From: Chloranthus sessilifolius
Taxonomy: Eukaryota; Streptophyta; Magnoliopsida; Chloranthales; Chloranthaceae
Assembly (NCBI GenBank): GCA_021018995.1
Contig: CM037597.1
Span: 2,617,299-2,681,298 of the forward strand
Direction: 5' to 3'
DNA length: 64,000 nucleotides
Shown: piece by piece, positions 22,637-34,050 of the stretch
How the letters are laid out: every line of letters begins with the position of its first letter
Position numbering within the stretch: position 1 is the first letter of the stretch
Program-made: the position numbers and the translations under genes
The notes under the pieces: model-generated
Database searches by the model: none
Seen by the model: the letters and a program-made list of their open reading frames with translations, nothing else
What the model was told of the DNA's origin: nothing

Positions 22637-22992
22637 TCTTTGAGTTCACCCATGTTGGGACACATTGACTGTGTTAAATCAAACAATAGAGATGGTTTAT
22701 TCTCCCAATCTTTCACACGATGGATCTTAAGATCATAGGTGTACCATTAAACGGTCAGTATTTTATTTCACATGGCACACATCTCAAAAAAGTTACCTTA
22801 ATATCACGTGAAAGCTCAAAATTGATTTTAAAGTCACTTTTTTGGGTGTGTACCACATGAAATAAGAAAATGACCGTCTGATGGTATGCCCATGATCTCA
22901 AGATCCATCGTGTGAAAGATTGGGATATTAAACAATTTCCATTGTCTAATTCAATGCAGTCAATGTGTTTCAGCATGGTTGAACTCAAGTTT
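22637..22992. mobile_element. Foldback MITE with about 150-bp arms
   Basis: The left arm TTTGAGTTCACCCATG...GGACACATTGACTG...AATCTTTCACACGATGG is complementary to the right arm CCATCGTGTGAAAGATTGGG...CAGTCAATGTGTTTC...GGTTGAACTCAAG. The centre lies near 22815. Partial relatives: 12955-13105, 42440-42600, 61510-61790 and 62490-62640. No clear target duplication. Confidence 0.75.
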
Positions 22993-23230
22993 TTAGCAGG
23001 TGGTTTTAAGGTTCTCTTTCAAGAGTTTGTCTATAATGTATGCCCTGTCCATGCTAGATCGGAAGTGAACCACTCGTATGTGCGACCCTTTGATGTGCAC
23101 GGAAATTCATGCGCTGTGAAGTTTGTGCACATCACATGGTCATGGAGCTGAACAATCCATTTTTCCGCGGTCCTCCCATTACTCATAAGATAAATGGGAG
23201 CTAAAACTTACACAGGAGATTTGACCATTG

Positions 23231-23464
23231 CGTGGAATACCATCTAGGCTGTCTGATTTGAAGACCATGATATAAATATCATTGAAGCCAAAAATTGACT
23301 CGAAACTTAATCTCTATCATCTCTTTGTCAGAGTTAGTCATTGATTCAAATAATCGCATTTTATTGTATTAAAATAGATGATACAAATCGAGTTTCTTGC
23401 CAATTTTTGGCTTCAAAGATTTTGATATCATATTCTTCAAATCAGACTCAGATGGTGCTCCACG
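23231..23464. mobile_element. Foldback MITE with about 85-bp arms
   Basis: CGTGGAATACCATCTAGGCT and CTGATTTGAAGACCATGATA on the left are mirrored by TTCAAATCAGACTCAGATGG and GCTCCACG on the right. AGCCAAAAATTG and CAATTTTTGGCT are also paired. A partial copy begins near 63900. Confidence 0.75.
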
Positions 23465-23629
23465 TGGCATAAATTCCCAAGATAACAAAGTCTTTCATTC
23501 TAACAATGTGCTATGGTACAAAATATTATCTAATTCTCCTAAACGAATCTAAACAAAGAGTGAAAATAACACCTGACTCGAGGTGTCAAACTCGGTATCA
23601 GACCCAAGGTGTCAAACACGGAATGGGTA

Positions 23630-23653
23630 TCAGCCGATATTGATATAACTCTG

Positions 23654-23693
<40 letters not shown>

Positions 23694-23775
23694 CTCGGGC
23701 TCAAACTGATATGTATCGATTTGACGAAAAACTAATATGTATCGGTATCGGTCAATTTTTGATACCTTGCATATA
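23630..23775. mobile_element. GATACGTATCGG MITE, broken copy with (TA)n
   Basis: From CAAGGTGTCAAACACGG to TTTTTGATACCTTG, the termini of the CAAGGTATC family, interrupted by a TA microsatellite at 23660-23691. Flanking 8-mers agree only weakly. Confidence 0.55.
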
Positions 23776-24239
23776 CCCTATAAAGTAAGTTTGAAGGAAA
23801 CCTGCACCTCTCAGGCATATATGTCCATGAGAAATAGGAGATGTTCTGTTAGTCAACATTGAAATCCATTACGATCTTATCTTTTAGATGATCCTGTGGC
23901 TAAAAGGAAAGGAATTCCTTTGGAAGGGGACTTCAATTGGGGCTGTTTAAGGGTTGGATCAGGCCAAATCTGGTTGAGCCAGAATTCATGGTGACCCGAC
24001 TCTTAGACTGACCTACCTTGACCTTCGGGTTAGGCATCTAAAGCCCAGACTATTTTTTAAATAGGTAAGCTGGGTTCAAACTTGCGACCTTGAGGTTGCA
24101 ATATTGGCAACCTTTCACTGTGCAATAAGCCCAAGCCCTTCTAAAGCGTGACTCAACCCGAATGTAGGACATGTCCACTTGAAGTACCCATCAAATCCTA
24201 GCATAAGTTGGAATTCATGGATCCCAAAATACATGACAA

Positions 24240-24537
24240 CACGGTTTCAAAACTCGGCCGATATTGATACGTATCGGTTTCATCGAGAATCGATACCAAT
24301 ACCACCCTGATACAAATATCAGGGTGGTATCGGCCGATATTGCCGATATTGCCTTCGATATCAACCGATACTGACTAATACATATATTTTCTTTCTATTC
24401 TTTTGGTTTTTCATTTTTTTTTCAAAAAATAAAATAAAATACCCAATAGGTATTGGCGATACTGCATCCGTATCGACCAGTGCATATCAGTCTAAGATAG
24501 ACCGATTCCCGATACCGATGCACAGTTTGATACCTTG
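24240..24537. mobile_element. hAT-type MITE (CAAGGTATC / GATACGTATCGG family)
   Basis: Runs from CACGGTTTCAAAACTCGG to TTTGATACCTTG. Flanked by CATGACAA (24232-24239) and GATGACAA (24538-24545), 7 of 8 matching. The interior is made of TATCGGCCGATA palindromes. Confidence 0.75.
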
Positions 24538-24949
24538 GATGACAATAAACATTTGATAGGGTTGAATGACCGAGCAACGGAAAACAGACTCTTCTTTGAT
24601 TGTTGACTGCTGATTAAAAAAAATATAGGGAAGAAGAAAGGTTTTTCCCTCTCTACCTGCTCTTCATTAGAGCATATTATATCTGCTATGACAGAAAGCA
24701 GGCATAGAGCAGATTTATCACTTAAAATAACTTTCCGTATACATGAGTGAATGAGGGCGTGAAGTTAATTATATTACCAAATGTAAAACTAGTTTCCCAT
24801 TGGAGCCAAAGCCAAGGTAACAAAATCGATATTGGACTTGAGTATGATCCGATCAACTAAGGTCCAATGAGGGTCTATTGAAATAAATGGGTGAGTTCAT
24901 TTCTATCGGTTAATTAGGGTAAAATTCATTCCAACGACTCTAAGCCAAG

Positions 24950-25014
24950 GGAACAAATTTGGTATTGGACTCGGTTATCAGTCTTTGGAGGGCCGATACG
25001 TATCGTCATATCGG

Positions 25015-25048
<34 letters not shown>

Positions 25049-25118
25049 TATCGGCCGATACGTATTGATTTGCCAAGAAATCGATACATATCGGTATCGA
25101 CCAATTTTTGATACCATG
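24950..25118. mobile_element. GATACGTATCGG MITE copy
   Basis: CAAGGGAACAAATTTGG to TTTTTGATACCATG with an internal TA run (25016-25046). Flanks CTCTAAGC and CCCTGAGC agree at 6 of 8. Confidence 0.55.
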
Positions 25119-25366
25119 CCCTGAGCCCTGCCTAAAGGTACTCAGCCCAAACCCGACCTTGGGCAAGCCAGGCCGGGTTGTGGGCTTTTTTAAAATTTTG
25201 ACTAAACATTAATGTAAAACTTCCTAAGTATGGTATCAAGTGTCCACTAATCGGTGTCCAAAGCAAATTTGTATTGAATAATTTATCTAATATACTGTAT
25301 AGAGGCATGGATTTGCACTTTTCTATCATGATCTGAGCCGGGTATTAAGGTATTATATTATAGTAG

Positions 25367-25395
25367 AAAAATGCACGTGCTATGCACGTGTGGTG
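25367..25395 (-). mobile_element. Possible Helitron 3' end hairpin
   Basis: On the minus strand CACGTGCATAGCACGTGCAT + TTTTCTAC closely resembles the terminus at 44929-44955, a hairpin then ATTTAACTAG. Here the terminal tetranucleotide is CTAC rather than CTAG/CTRR, so it may be mutated. The body would lie at higher coordinates; no 5' end was found. Confidence 0.3.
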
Positions 25396-25544
25396 AAATG
25401 TTCTGCAATTGCATTTTCGGTACTGATGTAGTTGCACCCAAGGTTTTAAAATTGATATTTCTCGGGCACACTGGCCAGATTTTTGGATATATATTCTCGA
25501 GCACACCGGTCAGATTTTGGAGATATATATATATATATATATAT

Positions 25545-25700
25545 GGTGGCAATGGACCGGGTGGCCCGCCCGGCCTGCTATAAGCTTGATTAGAAAGCCT
25601 GCGGGGTGGGCTTTGGGCTAGCTCCTTAAGCTTGATAAAGGGGCCGGGCTCGAGCCTAACCCCTACGCCTATTGGCTCTAATATTTGATGGCCTTCTATC
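25545..25700. repeat. GGCCGGG dispersed repeat
   Basis: GGTGGCAATGGACCGGGTGG onward matches 10497 onward. The overlapping minus-strand proline-rich frame 25358-25756 is an artefact of this repeat. Confidence 0.55.
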
Positions 25701-26212
25701 ACCAATCTCATGGCAAGATGCCCTCCACTTAAAAATGGAGGGAGGAGATCATGCATCCTTAACCAAAATTGAAACCGAAGTGAAATGAATTAGTTCGCTA
25801 TTTTTTTTCCTGGAACCAAAATTGAAATATTTTCATTTTTTTTGTTCGGTTTCACAATTTTAACTACTTTTTTATTTTTTAATGCATTTTCTCGAATTTT
25901 CTGATTTCTTCAATTCTTTTTCCCGTTTTCTCATCCTAGTTTTCGACTTTTGCCACACTAATTTGAACCTGAAACCGAACTGGAATCGGTTCGATTTAGG
26001 TTGAGTCGATTTTCGGGCTGGTTTTGGGATTCGGGGCAAAGCTTGCATCCCTAACGCGCACGGTTTCATGGGCTAAACATGTGAACTGTTTTGACGCATA
26101 TGATTAAGGTTTCCTATATATATATATATAATATTATCTCTCGATAAACCATTGTTGCACTCGAGGTATGGGCCGATATAAAGGCATTATATTGTACCCC
26201 CTTAAAACCAGA
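25701..26212. other. No gene; worn CGAAATTTT-family repeat
   Basis: 25755-26060 has AACCAAAATTGAAACCG and GTTTTGGGATTCGGG words like other ATTTCGG/GGTTTCGG repeats, plus a TA run near 26120. Confidence 0.4.
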
Positions 26213-26953
26213 GTTTTTTGCAAATACCCCCCTATGTTATGCTTAAATTGTATCAAACCCCTTAAGTTATGCCTATTTACACTTGTCCCCCTACTTTTAT
26301 GTTTTCTTTATAAATAGCCCCCTGCCATTAAATGACAGTTAACTAGACGTCATTTTTTTAATTAAATGACTTATTTGTCCTTACTTAACATTATATACAA
26401 AATGACCATTGTATTTTTCACAACTTTGACTGCATTTTAAATGGTGGAAAAGTATCGGATCTTGCCCAAATTTTTTGGGTGGAATATGATTGATCCCTAT
26501 AAATTGCCGTATTACCTGATTTTCGATTTAGATGTCCATGACGCTCGCTTGACTTGTGGGTAGCGCTAAAACGCCACCCCCGTTTGTACCATCCCGACCC
26601 TACTATCGTTACGAACCAACTGGATATCACGGACACCCAAATTAAAAATCAGGTAACAAGGCAACTTAGAGGAGATCAATCATGTTCCACTCAAAAAATT
26701 TGGGCAGGATCCAATGCTTATCCACCGTTTAAAATGCGATCAAAGTTGAGAAAAATATAATGGCTATTTTATATAATATTAAGTAAGGGCAAATGCGTCA
26801 TTTAATTGAAGAAATGACGCCTAGTTAACTGCCACTTAACCGTAGGGGGTATTTGTAAAGGAAACATAAAAGTAGGGGGTGTAGTGTAAATAGATATAAC
26901 TCAGGGGGTTTTATGCAATTTCAGCATAACATAGGGGGGTATTTGCAAAAAAC
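26213..26953. mobile_element. 741-bp foldback element with about 300-bp arms
   Basis: The left end GTTTTTTGCAAATACCCCCC and right end GGGGGTATTTGCAAAAAAC are mirror images. Pairing continues inward through TGTTATGCTTAAATTG/CAATTTCAGCATAACA, ACTTTTATGTTTTCTTTA/AAAGGAAACATAAAAGT and the AAATTTTTTGGGTGG/CCACTCAAAAAATTTGGG blocks. Flanks CTTAAAAC and CTTTAAAAC suggest a 9-bp-type target duplication with one indel. Long arms and no coding region fit a Mutator-like non-autonomous element. Shorter copy: 13117-13653. Confidence 0.8.
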
Positions 26954-27034
26954 CTTTAAAACAATGTACTTATCCTTTTATATGGGCAATGTATCATCCG
27001 ATAATATGTATATTTATATTTTTTTTCGATTGTG

Positions 27035-27235
27035 TAGACAATTGTGTAGACAATCGAAAAAACAAACTCTTTTTTTTTCGATCGTGTAGACAATCGATAT
27101 ATATATTTCGAATGTCTACATAATCGATGGTGATTGTCTATACAGTCGCCATCGATTGTATATACAATCGAAAAAAAAATAGTTGTTTTTTTTTTATTGT
27201 CTACACAATCGCCATCGATTGTGTAAACAATTGAA
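27035..27235. repeat. 22-bp palindromic repeat array (outside the MULE)
   Basis: Units such as CAATCGCCATCGATTGTGTA and CAATTGTGTAGACAATCG alternate with A/T runs. The sequence is the same type as the arrays inside the MULE at 30085-39523. Confidence 0.75.
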
Positions 27236-27489
27236 AAAAAAAAAAAAAAATCACGAATAAGCTAAATAAAATTTTTAAAAAGTCAAAAAAAATATAAAAT
27301 CATTAAATTTATTTTTCTTAATTTTTAAAATATTTTTTGAGATTTTTTGAAATAAATAAATAAAATTCAATGTATCAAACCAATACATTCAATGTATTGC
27401 CGATGCATTGAATGTATTGGCCAATACCCGATACGTAAATCACGGAGGTCGGAGGTCGATTTATTGTGATTCCATCATATTTTGATCCT

Positions 27490-27721
27490 TGACTCAAGGT
27501 ATAAAAAATTGGTGGATATCACGATATCGGTTTTCAATTAACTGACACGATCGGTAGATCCCAGTATCGGCCGATACATATCGGTTTCGTCCGTCGTCTG
27601 CTTCAACCGAGATTTTAGTTTCTTTAAAAAAAAAAATTGGCCGATACGTATCGGTATCGGCCGATTCGTATTGGCCTCGAGCAAACCGATACCCGAGACC
27701 AATACCGATTTTGATACCTTG
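27490..27721. mobile_element. GATACGTATCGG MITE copy
   Basis: CAAGGTATAAAAAATTGG to TTTTGATACCTTG with GGCCGATACGTATCGG palindromes inside. No matching flank. Confidence 0.65.
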
Positions 27722-28149
27722 GTTGCACCACTATTGAGGTCATGCTTTTTATTATTATTGCTAATATATTAAAAAAAAACATCATCACTAAAAAATTTGA
27801 TAAGAAAAACCACATCAATTAAGATTGATAAAACCTTTAAAAAAAAATTGATGATGAAAAAAATTATATTGCGAAGGAAAGTGGGAAAAAAATAACCCAT
27901 TCATATTAAAAAAACAAAAAGAAGAAACTCATAGACAAAAATATATTCTAATGTCCATTATAAAAAAAAAAAAAAAACAATAATTGATACCTAAAAATGA
28001 TAAAAAAATATATAGTAATTAATGCAAAACAAAATTATGATGATTAAAAAATATCTAAAAATGAAAAAAATTAACCCACCAATCTCAAGGAAAAAAGAAA
28101 TAAATTTACCTTTGAAGTAGAGCCACGGTGAATGACCAAACATTTTTTC
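27722..28149. other. No gene; A-rich DNA
   Basis: Poly-A interruptions (27965-27977 and others). The minus frames are F/I/Y-rich translations of poly-A/T. Confidence 0.5.
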
Positions 28150-28345
28150 ATGCAACTGTTGGTTCCACCCAACCCAGATTAACTCGAGCCAGATCATGCT
28201 TAACCTAGCCCGGATCTCGTGCTAGGTTAACATACCCAAAAAAAAATCCTATTCTTCAGGCTAGGTCCAGGTCGACATCCGAGCCAACCCAGTCCTTTAA
28301 GGCCTAATGGGTTAGCCTAGGCACCATTAGAAGATTCAGGCTTTA
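28150..28345. repeat. AACCCAG/GGGTTAG dispersed repeat
   Basis: ACCCAACCCAGATTAACTCG to GCCTAATGGGTTAGCC; inverted ends resemble the AGGGCTGTCAA/GGGCCGG repeats but no boundary was set. Confidence 0.4.
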
Positions 28346-28370
28346 TTTAAGTACGAGTGAAATCAAGGAT

Positions 28371-28530
28371 CAAAAAATCGGAATTCGTTTCGGTGGGGGA
28401 CCAAAACTGAAATTTGAATTTCAGCCAAAATCTTCTCCTCATAGTCGAAAATTATCAAAATTTATAGTTTTCGTTTCGATTTTGGTGGAGATTAAAACTG
28501 AAACATTTCAGCCGAAATTTTGAATCATGA
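28371..28530. mobile_element. GATCAAAATTTCGG MITE, short copy
   Basis: CAAGGATCAAAAAATCGG on the left and GCCGAAATTTTGAATCATG on the right are inverted. Flanks do not match convincingly. Confidence 0.55.
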
Positions 28531-28882
28531 GTATAATATAAGCTTCTATTTTTTTCCGAAGACTAGTAAACCTGCATTAGTAGATGGCACCCGTCGCGGT
28601 AATAATTTTAGCCCATCAATTTCATCATAGTGGTAAGATATTATGTGAACTTTACTTAATCCAAAAGATACTCCCATCAATTATCACTATCATCTAATCT
28701 AAGCACTTCAATATAAAATCGCTCTATCTCAAGCATCTCCAAAAGAAGTAATATCATTCTGAGCTTGCTCAGTTGCTCCCTATCGCCATCTTTTGGACCC
28801 TTTGAACCCAAAGAGATAATCGCATCTTATGAGGTCCACTCAGCCATTTTGGGTCCTTTGTGGCTCTATTCACGATTAGTGT
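28531..28882. other. No gene recognised
   Basis: Unassigned sequence between two MITEs; only short open frames. Confidence 0.5.
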
Positions 28883-29060
28883 CACAACAAAAAATAAGAC
28901 TATTAGCGACCGTTTTTCTTTGTAAAAAACTGTAGCTATTAACAAAAAAAAACTATTAAAGGGTATTAAGACTATTAGTAGCGGCAAGGGTATTAACGGC
29001 AGTTTTTTTTGTTAATAGTGAGAGTTTTTTGCAGCCGCTAATAATCTTATTTTTGTAGTG
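28883..29060. mobile_element. CACTA-type MITE
   Basis: CACAACAAAAAATAAGACTA at the left and the complement of the right end CACTACAAAAATAAGATTAT form inverted repeats extending into TTAGCG/CGCTAA. Flanks TGT and TCT agree at 2 of 3. Sister copy at 61795-61948. Confidence 0.75.
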
Positions 29061-29439
29061 TCTTCTGTGAGCTAGCTTCTCTTCTGCTTTCTCGGGTTGG
29101 TCCACCTCAGATCCATTGGGTTTTCGGGTATCTACTACCTTGGGTGTTCCTTAGTTGTTTTTTTGTCGGATGGCTGAAAGATGATGACTATGCTGAAACT
29201 CTCTAAGTAGTCAAGCTTTCTTTTTCACTTCAACACAAAGTAAAATAGCACATAAAGTAGATTTTACATTTAGATTTACAATCAACTAAACAATCATTTT
29301 ATACATAAATTATTTTTTTACAAAAAAATGTAATTTTTTATCTTTAAAATCAATTTTATATGAGAAGTGATTACCATGTAGTGAACGTGCCCTAAAATAA
29401 TCACATAGGGATGACGCTCCTACATCAATAGATGGACAA
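29061..29439. other. No gene recognised
   Basis: Unassigned sequence before the 124-bp array. Confidence 0.5.
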
Positions 29440-29459
29440 TATTATATGACAGGCAAAGT

Positions 29460-30084
29460 GCAGGTGGCTGATGTGTCGCGACGCAATTTGTTGCAAGTGT
29501 AGTGGGCCCCAAACAATGCAAGTCGGGACAGTCAGTCATGTCGCACCATGTCAGCTGCCTGCACAAAACTTGTCTGTTGTTTGCAATTTTCCTCAATAGA
29601 TAATAATGTTTAGAAGCATCTTTTGGTGAGACCCAAGCAATGCGGGTCGAGATAGTCAGCCATGCCGCGCCACGTCAGCTGCCTGCACAAAACCTGCCTG
29701 CCGTTCGCAATTTTCCTCAATAGATAGTGATGTTTATAAGCATCTTTTGATGAGACCTAAGCAATGCAAGTCGAGGCAGTCAATCATGTCGCGCCACGTC
29801 AGCTATCTGCACAAAAACTGGATGTCGTTTGCAATTTTCCTCAATAGATAGTAATGCTTAGAAGCATCTTTTGGTGAGACCCAAGCAATGAAGCTCGAGA
29901 CAGTCAATCATGTCGCGCCATGTCAGCTGCCTGCACAAAACCTGTCTGTCGTTTACAATTTTCCTCAATAGATAGTTATGTTTAGAAGCACCTTTTGGTG
30001 AGACCCAAGCAATGAAACTCGAGACAGTCAGTCATGTCGCACCACGTCAGCTGCCTGCACATAACCTGTCTGTCGTTTGCAATT
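29460..30084. repeat. 124-bp tandem array (five units, left part)
   Basis: CAATTTTCCTCAATAGATAG recurs at 29584, 29708, 29832, 29956 and again at 30080, an exact 124-bp spacing. Each unit includes GCAATG...TCGAGACAGTCA and CGCCACGTCAGCTGCCTGCA. The array resumes after the MULE at 39524. The unit is related to a short TIR element at 50125-50290 and 41165-41282, from which it may have been amplified. Confidence 0.92.
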
Positions 30085-30164
30085 GGGAAATTTACCTGAT
30101 CAACCCTGTCAGATGTACCTTTTACTGCAGAAACCCTATAGTTTCACCTTTACCCAAATCGACC
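30085..30164 (+). repeat. MULE terminal inverted repeat, left
   Basis: About 80 bp with roughly three mismatches to the complement of 39444-39523. After CCCAAATCGACC the two ends diverge. Confidence 0.92.
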
Positions 30165-30469
30165 AGCTCGAAGCCGAGTCGACCCTAAGGAGAATAAAAA
30201 GTCCATATTACCCCCTACTCTGACTTTCTTTAACCGAAATACATCCCCTTTTTCCTCATTTTAATCAGCGCTAAAGTTATAAGAAGTTAGAGCTGATGAA
30301 GGTGACGACGTCTTCTGCCTCAGATCTGCTGACCGGAAGAAGAAAACAGAGGTTTGGGAGAAGAAGCTCCTGTATTTTTCCATTAGGAGTTGAAGATCCT
30401 GCAGTTTCTCATTCCGACGCGAGGTATGTTCAGATCCAGTATAAACCATATCGAAATAGCTTTGAAAAA

Positions 30470-30860
30470 GGTGAATCGATATCGATTGTAAATAAATGCA
30501 GGAGCTGGTCGATTGAAAATATCTTTGCATATATTTACTGGGTAAATATATGCAAAGAGTCGATATCGATTACATAAAATCATCATTGACTGTTAACACA
30601 ATCGATATCGATTGTAAATAAAATCGATATCGACTGTTAATGCAATCGTTACCGATTGCGTATCCAATCGGCACCGACTTTATAAACAATCGTTAACGAT
30701 TATGTTTCCAATCGTAATCAATTGAGTATCCAATCATAATCGATTGAGTATCCAATCGATATCGATTGTTTATGAAGTCGGTGCCGATTGGATACACAAT
30801 CAGTAACGATTGGATACACAATCGATTACGATTGGATACTCAATCGGTAACGATTGGATA
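30470..30860. repeat. Palindromic 20-24-bp array in the mudrA leader
   Basis: Successive units such as AATCGATATCGATTGTAAAT, AATCGTTACCGATTGCGTAT and AATCGGTAACGATTGGATA. Each is a near-perfect inverted repeat around a variable 4-bp core. It lies between the left TIR and the first mudrA ATG (30937). Confidence 0.9.
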
Positions 30861-30936
30861 TCAGTTATTTTGCTACCAATTTATCATTTTCATCCGTCTT
30901 ATGACTCATTTCTTCTCTTTCTTAAATAGGCGATGT

Positions 30937-33724
30937 CTGGTGTGGAAATTCCTCTTCTCTGTCACTTTAATGGCCATATTGTAAACTATGATGGTTTGTA
31001 TTAAGATGGCCGCCGGAGGGTTATTACAATTTCGACGGGTATATCTTATGAACGGTTCAGAAGGTGAATTTATGTTGTCAGTTTTGCGAGAGCAGATGAA
31101 ACAATTTCCATAAAGTTCTCTATGAAGATAGTGAACACCTGTGTGCTTGCCGACGTTTTGGATTCGGATGATTTGGCTACCCTATTTTCGTTTTATAAAT
31201 TCGGGTTGGACATTATAAAGGTATTCATCATTAAAAAATCATCCTCCTTCCGATTCGAAGCTGAACAAGTACCTCTAGGTGGGACTAATTTTGTGAGTAA
31301 CCATTCCTTCCGGCCATATAAATTTGAGGAGGAAGGACTTACATATGATACTATTCAGTTAGGTGATGACGGCGATTTTACGGCAAATATATCCACCATG
31401 AAAACAACTATTGATCCAAACCATACCCCAGTTGAATCATATGATGACCCACTACAAAATATCCATAGGGCACATTATAGTCAAGAGTTAGACTACACGT
31501 CTTTAAGAGTGGGGGATAAAGACAATTTTCATCATATCTTTCTCGGTGGATTCACAACTTGGATGACTCACGAATTATGTTCTACTATGCCATCGATGGG
31601 GATTAACGAAGGAGCTCAACCCTATTTCCATGCATGTAATCACCCCTTCGGTGAAGGGACTAGTCAACCATATCAGAACCCGTTCGGCGAAGGGCTTAGT
31701 TAGTCATGTCATGACCCGTTCCGTGAAGGGCCTAGTTAGTCATGTCATGACCCGTTCCGTGAAGGGCCTAGTCAACCACATCAGAACCCCTTCGGTGAAG
31801 AAGGATCTAGTGAACCACCTCAAAGCACTCCTGGTGAAGAGAACGTCAAAGATTATGATGATGAACCGGATGGGTTTATAAAAGAGGTTCTGAAATATTT
31901 TACGAGGGGCATTGATAATCCATTAGTAGATGGAGCTTACGAAGTGTCAGAGACATCGGACGAGTCTTCCGATCAAGAGGTGGAAACCGAATATCGGAAT
32001 TGGACGTTTGAAGTTGGAGAGATTTTCAGAGATAAACAAACATTTCAAAGAGCATTAAAAGAACACGCGGTGGAGAAAAACTTTTAAATTCGGCCTTTGA
32101 AAACTGCTAATTATCGAGTGATAGTCGCATGCTACGAACCCGGCTGTTCATGGCGAATACATGCATCTAATTAAATGAGCTCGACACTTTCAAAATCAAG
32201 ACGTTTAATAGTACTCGCACATGCAGGGCCGCTAAGATCAAACCGCACGGTCACCGTAATACAACAATCTCGTTCGTAGCTAATTATGTACGGGAGAAAC
32301 TTATGGAAGGATTCGACTACACCCTAGCATCGATAATATTTGATATTGCAAAAGCTTATAATGTGCAAATCTCATATGCTAAGGCTTAGAGGGGGAAAGA
32401 ACTTGCCCTTAATGATATTAGAGACAGTTGAGAACGACAATTTGTGGATCTACTAGCCTACGTGAAGGAGATGGAGAGGGTAGATCCTAATGTACGAACA
32501 TCCTTTCAACTAACACTTGACGGTAAATTTCAAAAAAATATTTAGAGTTTCGGCCCGTGCATCGGAAGCTACCGTAATACACTTTATCACACACTGCTTG
32601 TAGATGGCACACACATACGGGGACATTACGAAGGGATCCTACTTATTACCTCGGGGCAAGACGGTAATGGCCATATATTACCATTAGCATTTGCCTTCGT
32701 CGAATTAGAAGAAGAGGATACGGGGATGTAGTTTCTTGAACAAGTAGGTGCGTTCGTGATCGGTGAATTTATCGAAGATTTCATTTTTATTACGGATAAG
32801 TCGAAGGGTTTAATTAAGGCGGTCAAACATATCTTTCCTAACGCACATCACAACTATTACATGCGACATATGACACAAAATTTGTAACACAAGTATCCCA
32901 AGAACAATGTGAAGGGTTTATGGTGGTGCGTTCCGCGTGTATATTCAGTAGAGAAATTTGATTATTTTATTAACAAAATATAGAAAGATTCTGCTGAACC
33001 TCGGGCTGTAGAATATATTTTGAAAATAGACCCAAAGCATTGGGCACGTGCACATATGAAAGGAAGGCAATATGATTCTCTGACTACGAATAATGCCGAA
33101 AGCTTAAACAGCGTACTAAAGATAGCTCGAGAGAGACCAATTATCGACCTAATCAGAATTACTAGAGAGAAACTCGCCAATCATTTTCAAAAGTGCAGAC
33201 AGATATCTAAGAAATTGATCACCCTACTCTGTCCAAAAGCAGACGAGCACATGAAGAAGGTACTGCAATAGGCCGGTAGGAAGAGAGCTCAACCATACGG
33301 ACGCGATCAATTTCAGGTCAATTCCAGAAATTTCATTCATCACGTCGACTTGGAACACAAGACGTGTACTTACCGTCGTTGGCTTATTCATGGCTTGCCT
33401 TGCTCTCATGCCATAGCAGCTATCAATCGGAGAAGTTACGATTACCATAACTTTTGTGAGAAGTGGTTTTTCACTGCTTGTTTTAGACAAACATACGACG
33501 AACAATGGCTTCCTACTCTCGATAAAAGCCAATGGGCATTCCAAGCTGAGCAACTGCCTGAAAATATGAAAGTAAGACCACCCTATAATTGTCGAAAGCA
33601 AGCCGGCCGTCCGAGAAAGAGAAGGATAAGGTCTAAGGGTGAAGTTAGGGCCCTACAGTGTGGCAGGTGCAGTGAGTATGGTCACAATGGCAGGAGTTAC
33701 ATGGCAATTGGACCCATGGGTTGA
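30937..33724 (+). pseudogene. MuDR/mudrA-type transposase, disrupted
   Basis: Starting near ATG 30937 the product would carry an N-terminal region, an acidic/repeat linker, a MuDR DNA-binding-like segment (FEVGEIFRDKQTFQRALKEH near 32010, then CYEPGCSWRIHAS), and the MULE DDE domain. The latter shows LVDGTHIRGHYEG near 32600 (first Asp), PLAFAFVELEEED, FITDKSKGL near 32790 (second Asp) and a worn CxxH motif (YYMRHMTQN). A SWIM zinc finger follows (CTYRRWLIHGLPCSHAIAAI, 33362-33421), then a nuclear-localisation-like RPRKRRIR and a CCHC knuckle. At least eight in-frame stops (among them 31701, 32086, 32172, 32729, 32885 and 33269) and one or more frameshifts inactivate it. No intron is evident. 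Confidence 0.9.
31630..31830 (+). repeat. Coding minisatellite in mudrA linker
   Basis: Four to five copies of a 36-45-bp unit encoding P-F-x-E-G-x-S-x-(P/C)-x-x-(N/D) (for example NPFGEGLS and DPFREGPS). The two copies that read TAGTCATGTCATGACCCGTT each contain the same TAG stop, so the stop was copied with the unit. Confidence 0.85.
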
Positions 33725-33914
33725 TACAGTATAAGAAGTCGGCTAAATATTCAACTACACCCCACAGTCCACTAGCTGTAAATTTTCCAAAAAATATAAA
33801 GAAGTGTTGATAGATAGCCCTGGTGAGAATTGGATTTGACTTGTAACTTCATTGGGGTTGTATCCAACCTGACGAATTTAAGGCAAGCTTGGTACTCTTA
33901 AGAATTTTTGAAAC

Positions 33915-34050
33915 GTTTTGTCACAGAGAGTCGATATCGACTGTAAATACGGTCGATATCGATTGCGAATATAGTCGATGTCGATTGCTTCTGCAATCGA
34001 CAACGATTGCGTCTACAATCGACAACGATTGCTTCTACAATCGACTGCTT
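33915..34050. repeat. Palindromic array between the two MULE genes
   Basis: GTCGATATCGACTGTAAATA-type units, then CAATCGACAACGATTGCGTC-type units; it occupies the gap between the convergent mudrA and Ulp1-like genes. Confidence 0.88.

Noticed and set aside
25358..25756. 132-aa proline-rich minus frame
   Set aside because: Translation of the GGCCGGG dispersed repeat and a TA microsatellite.
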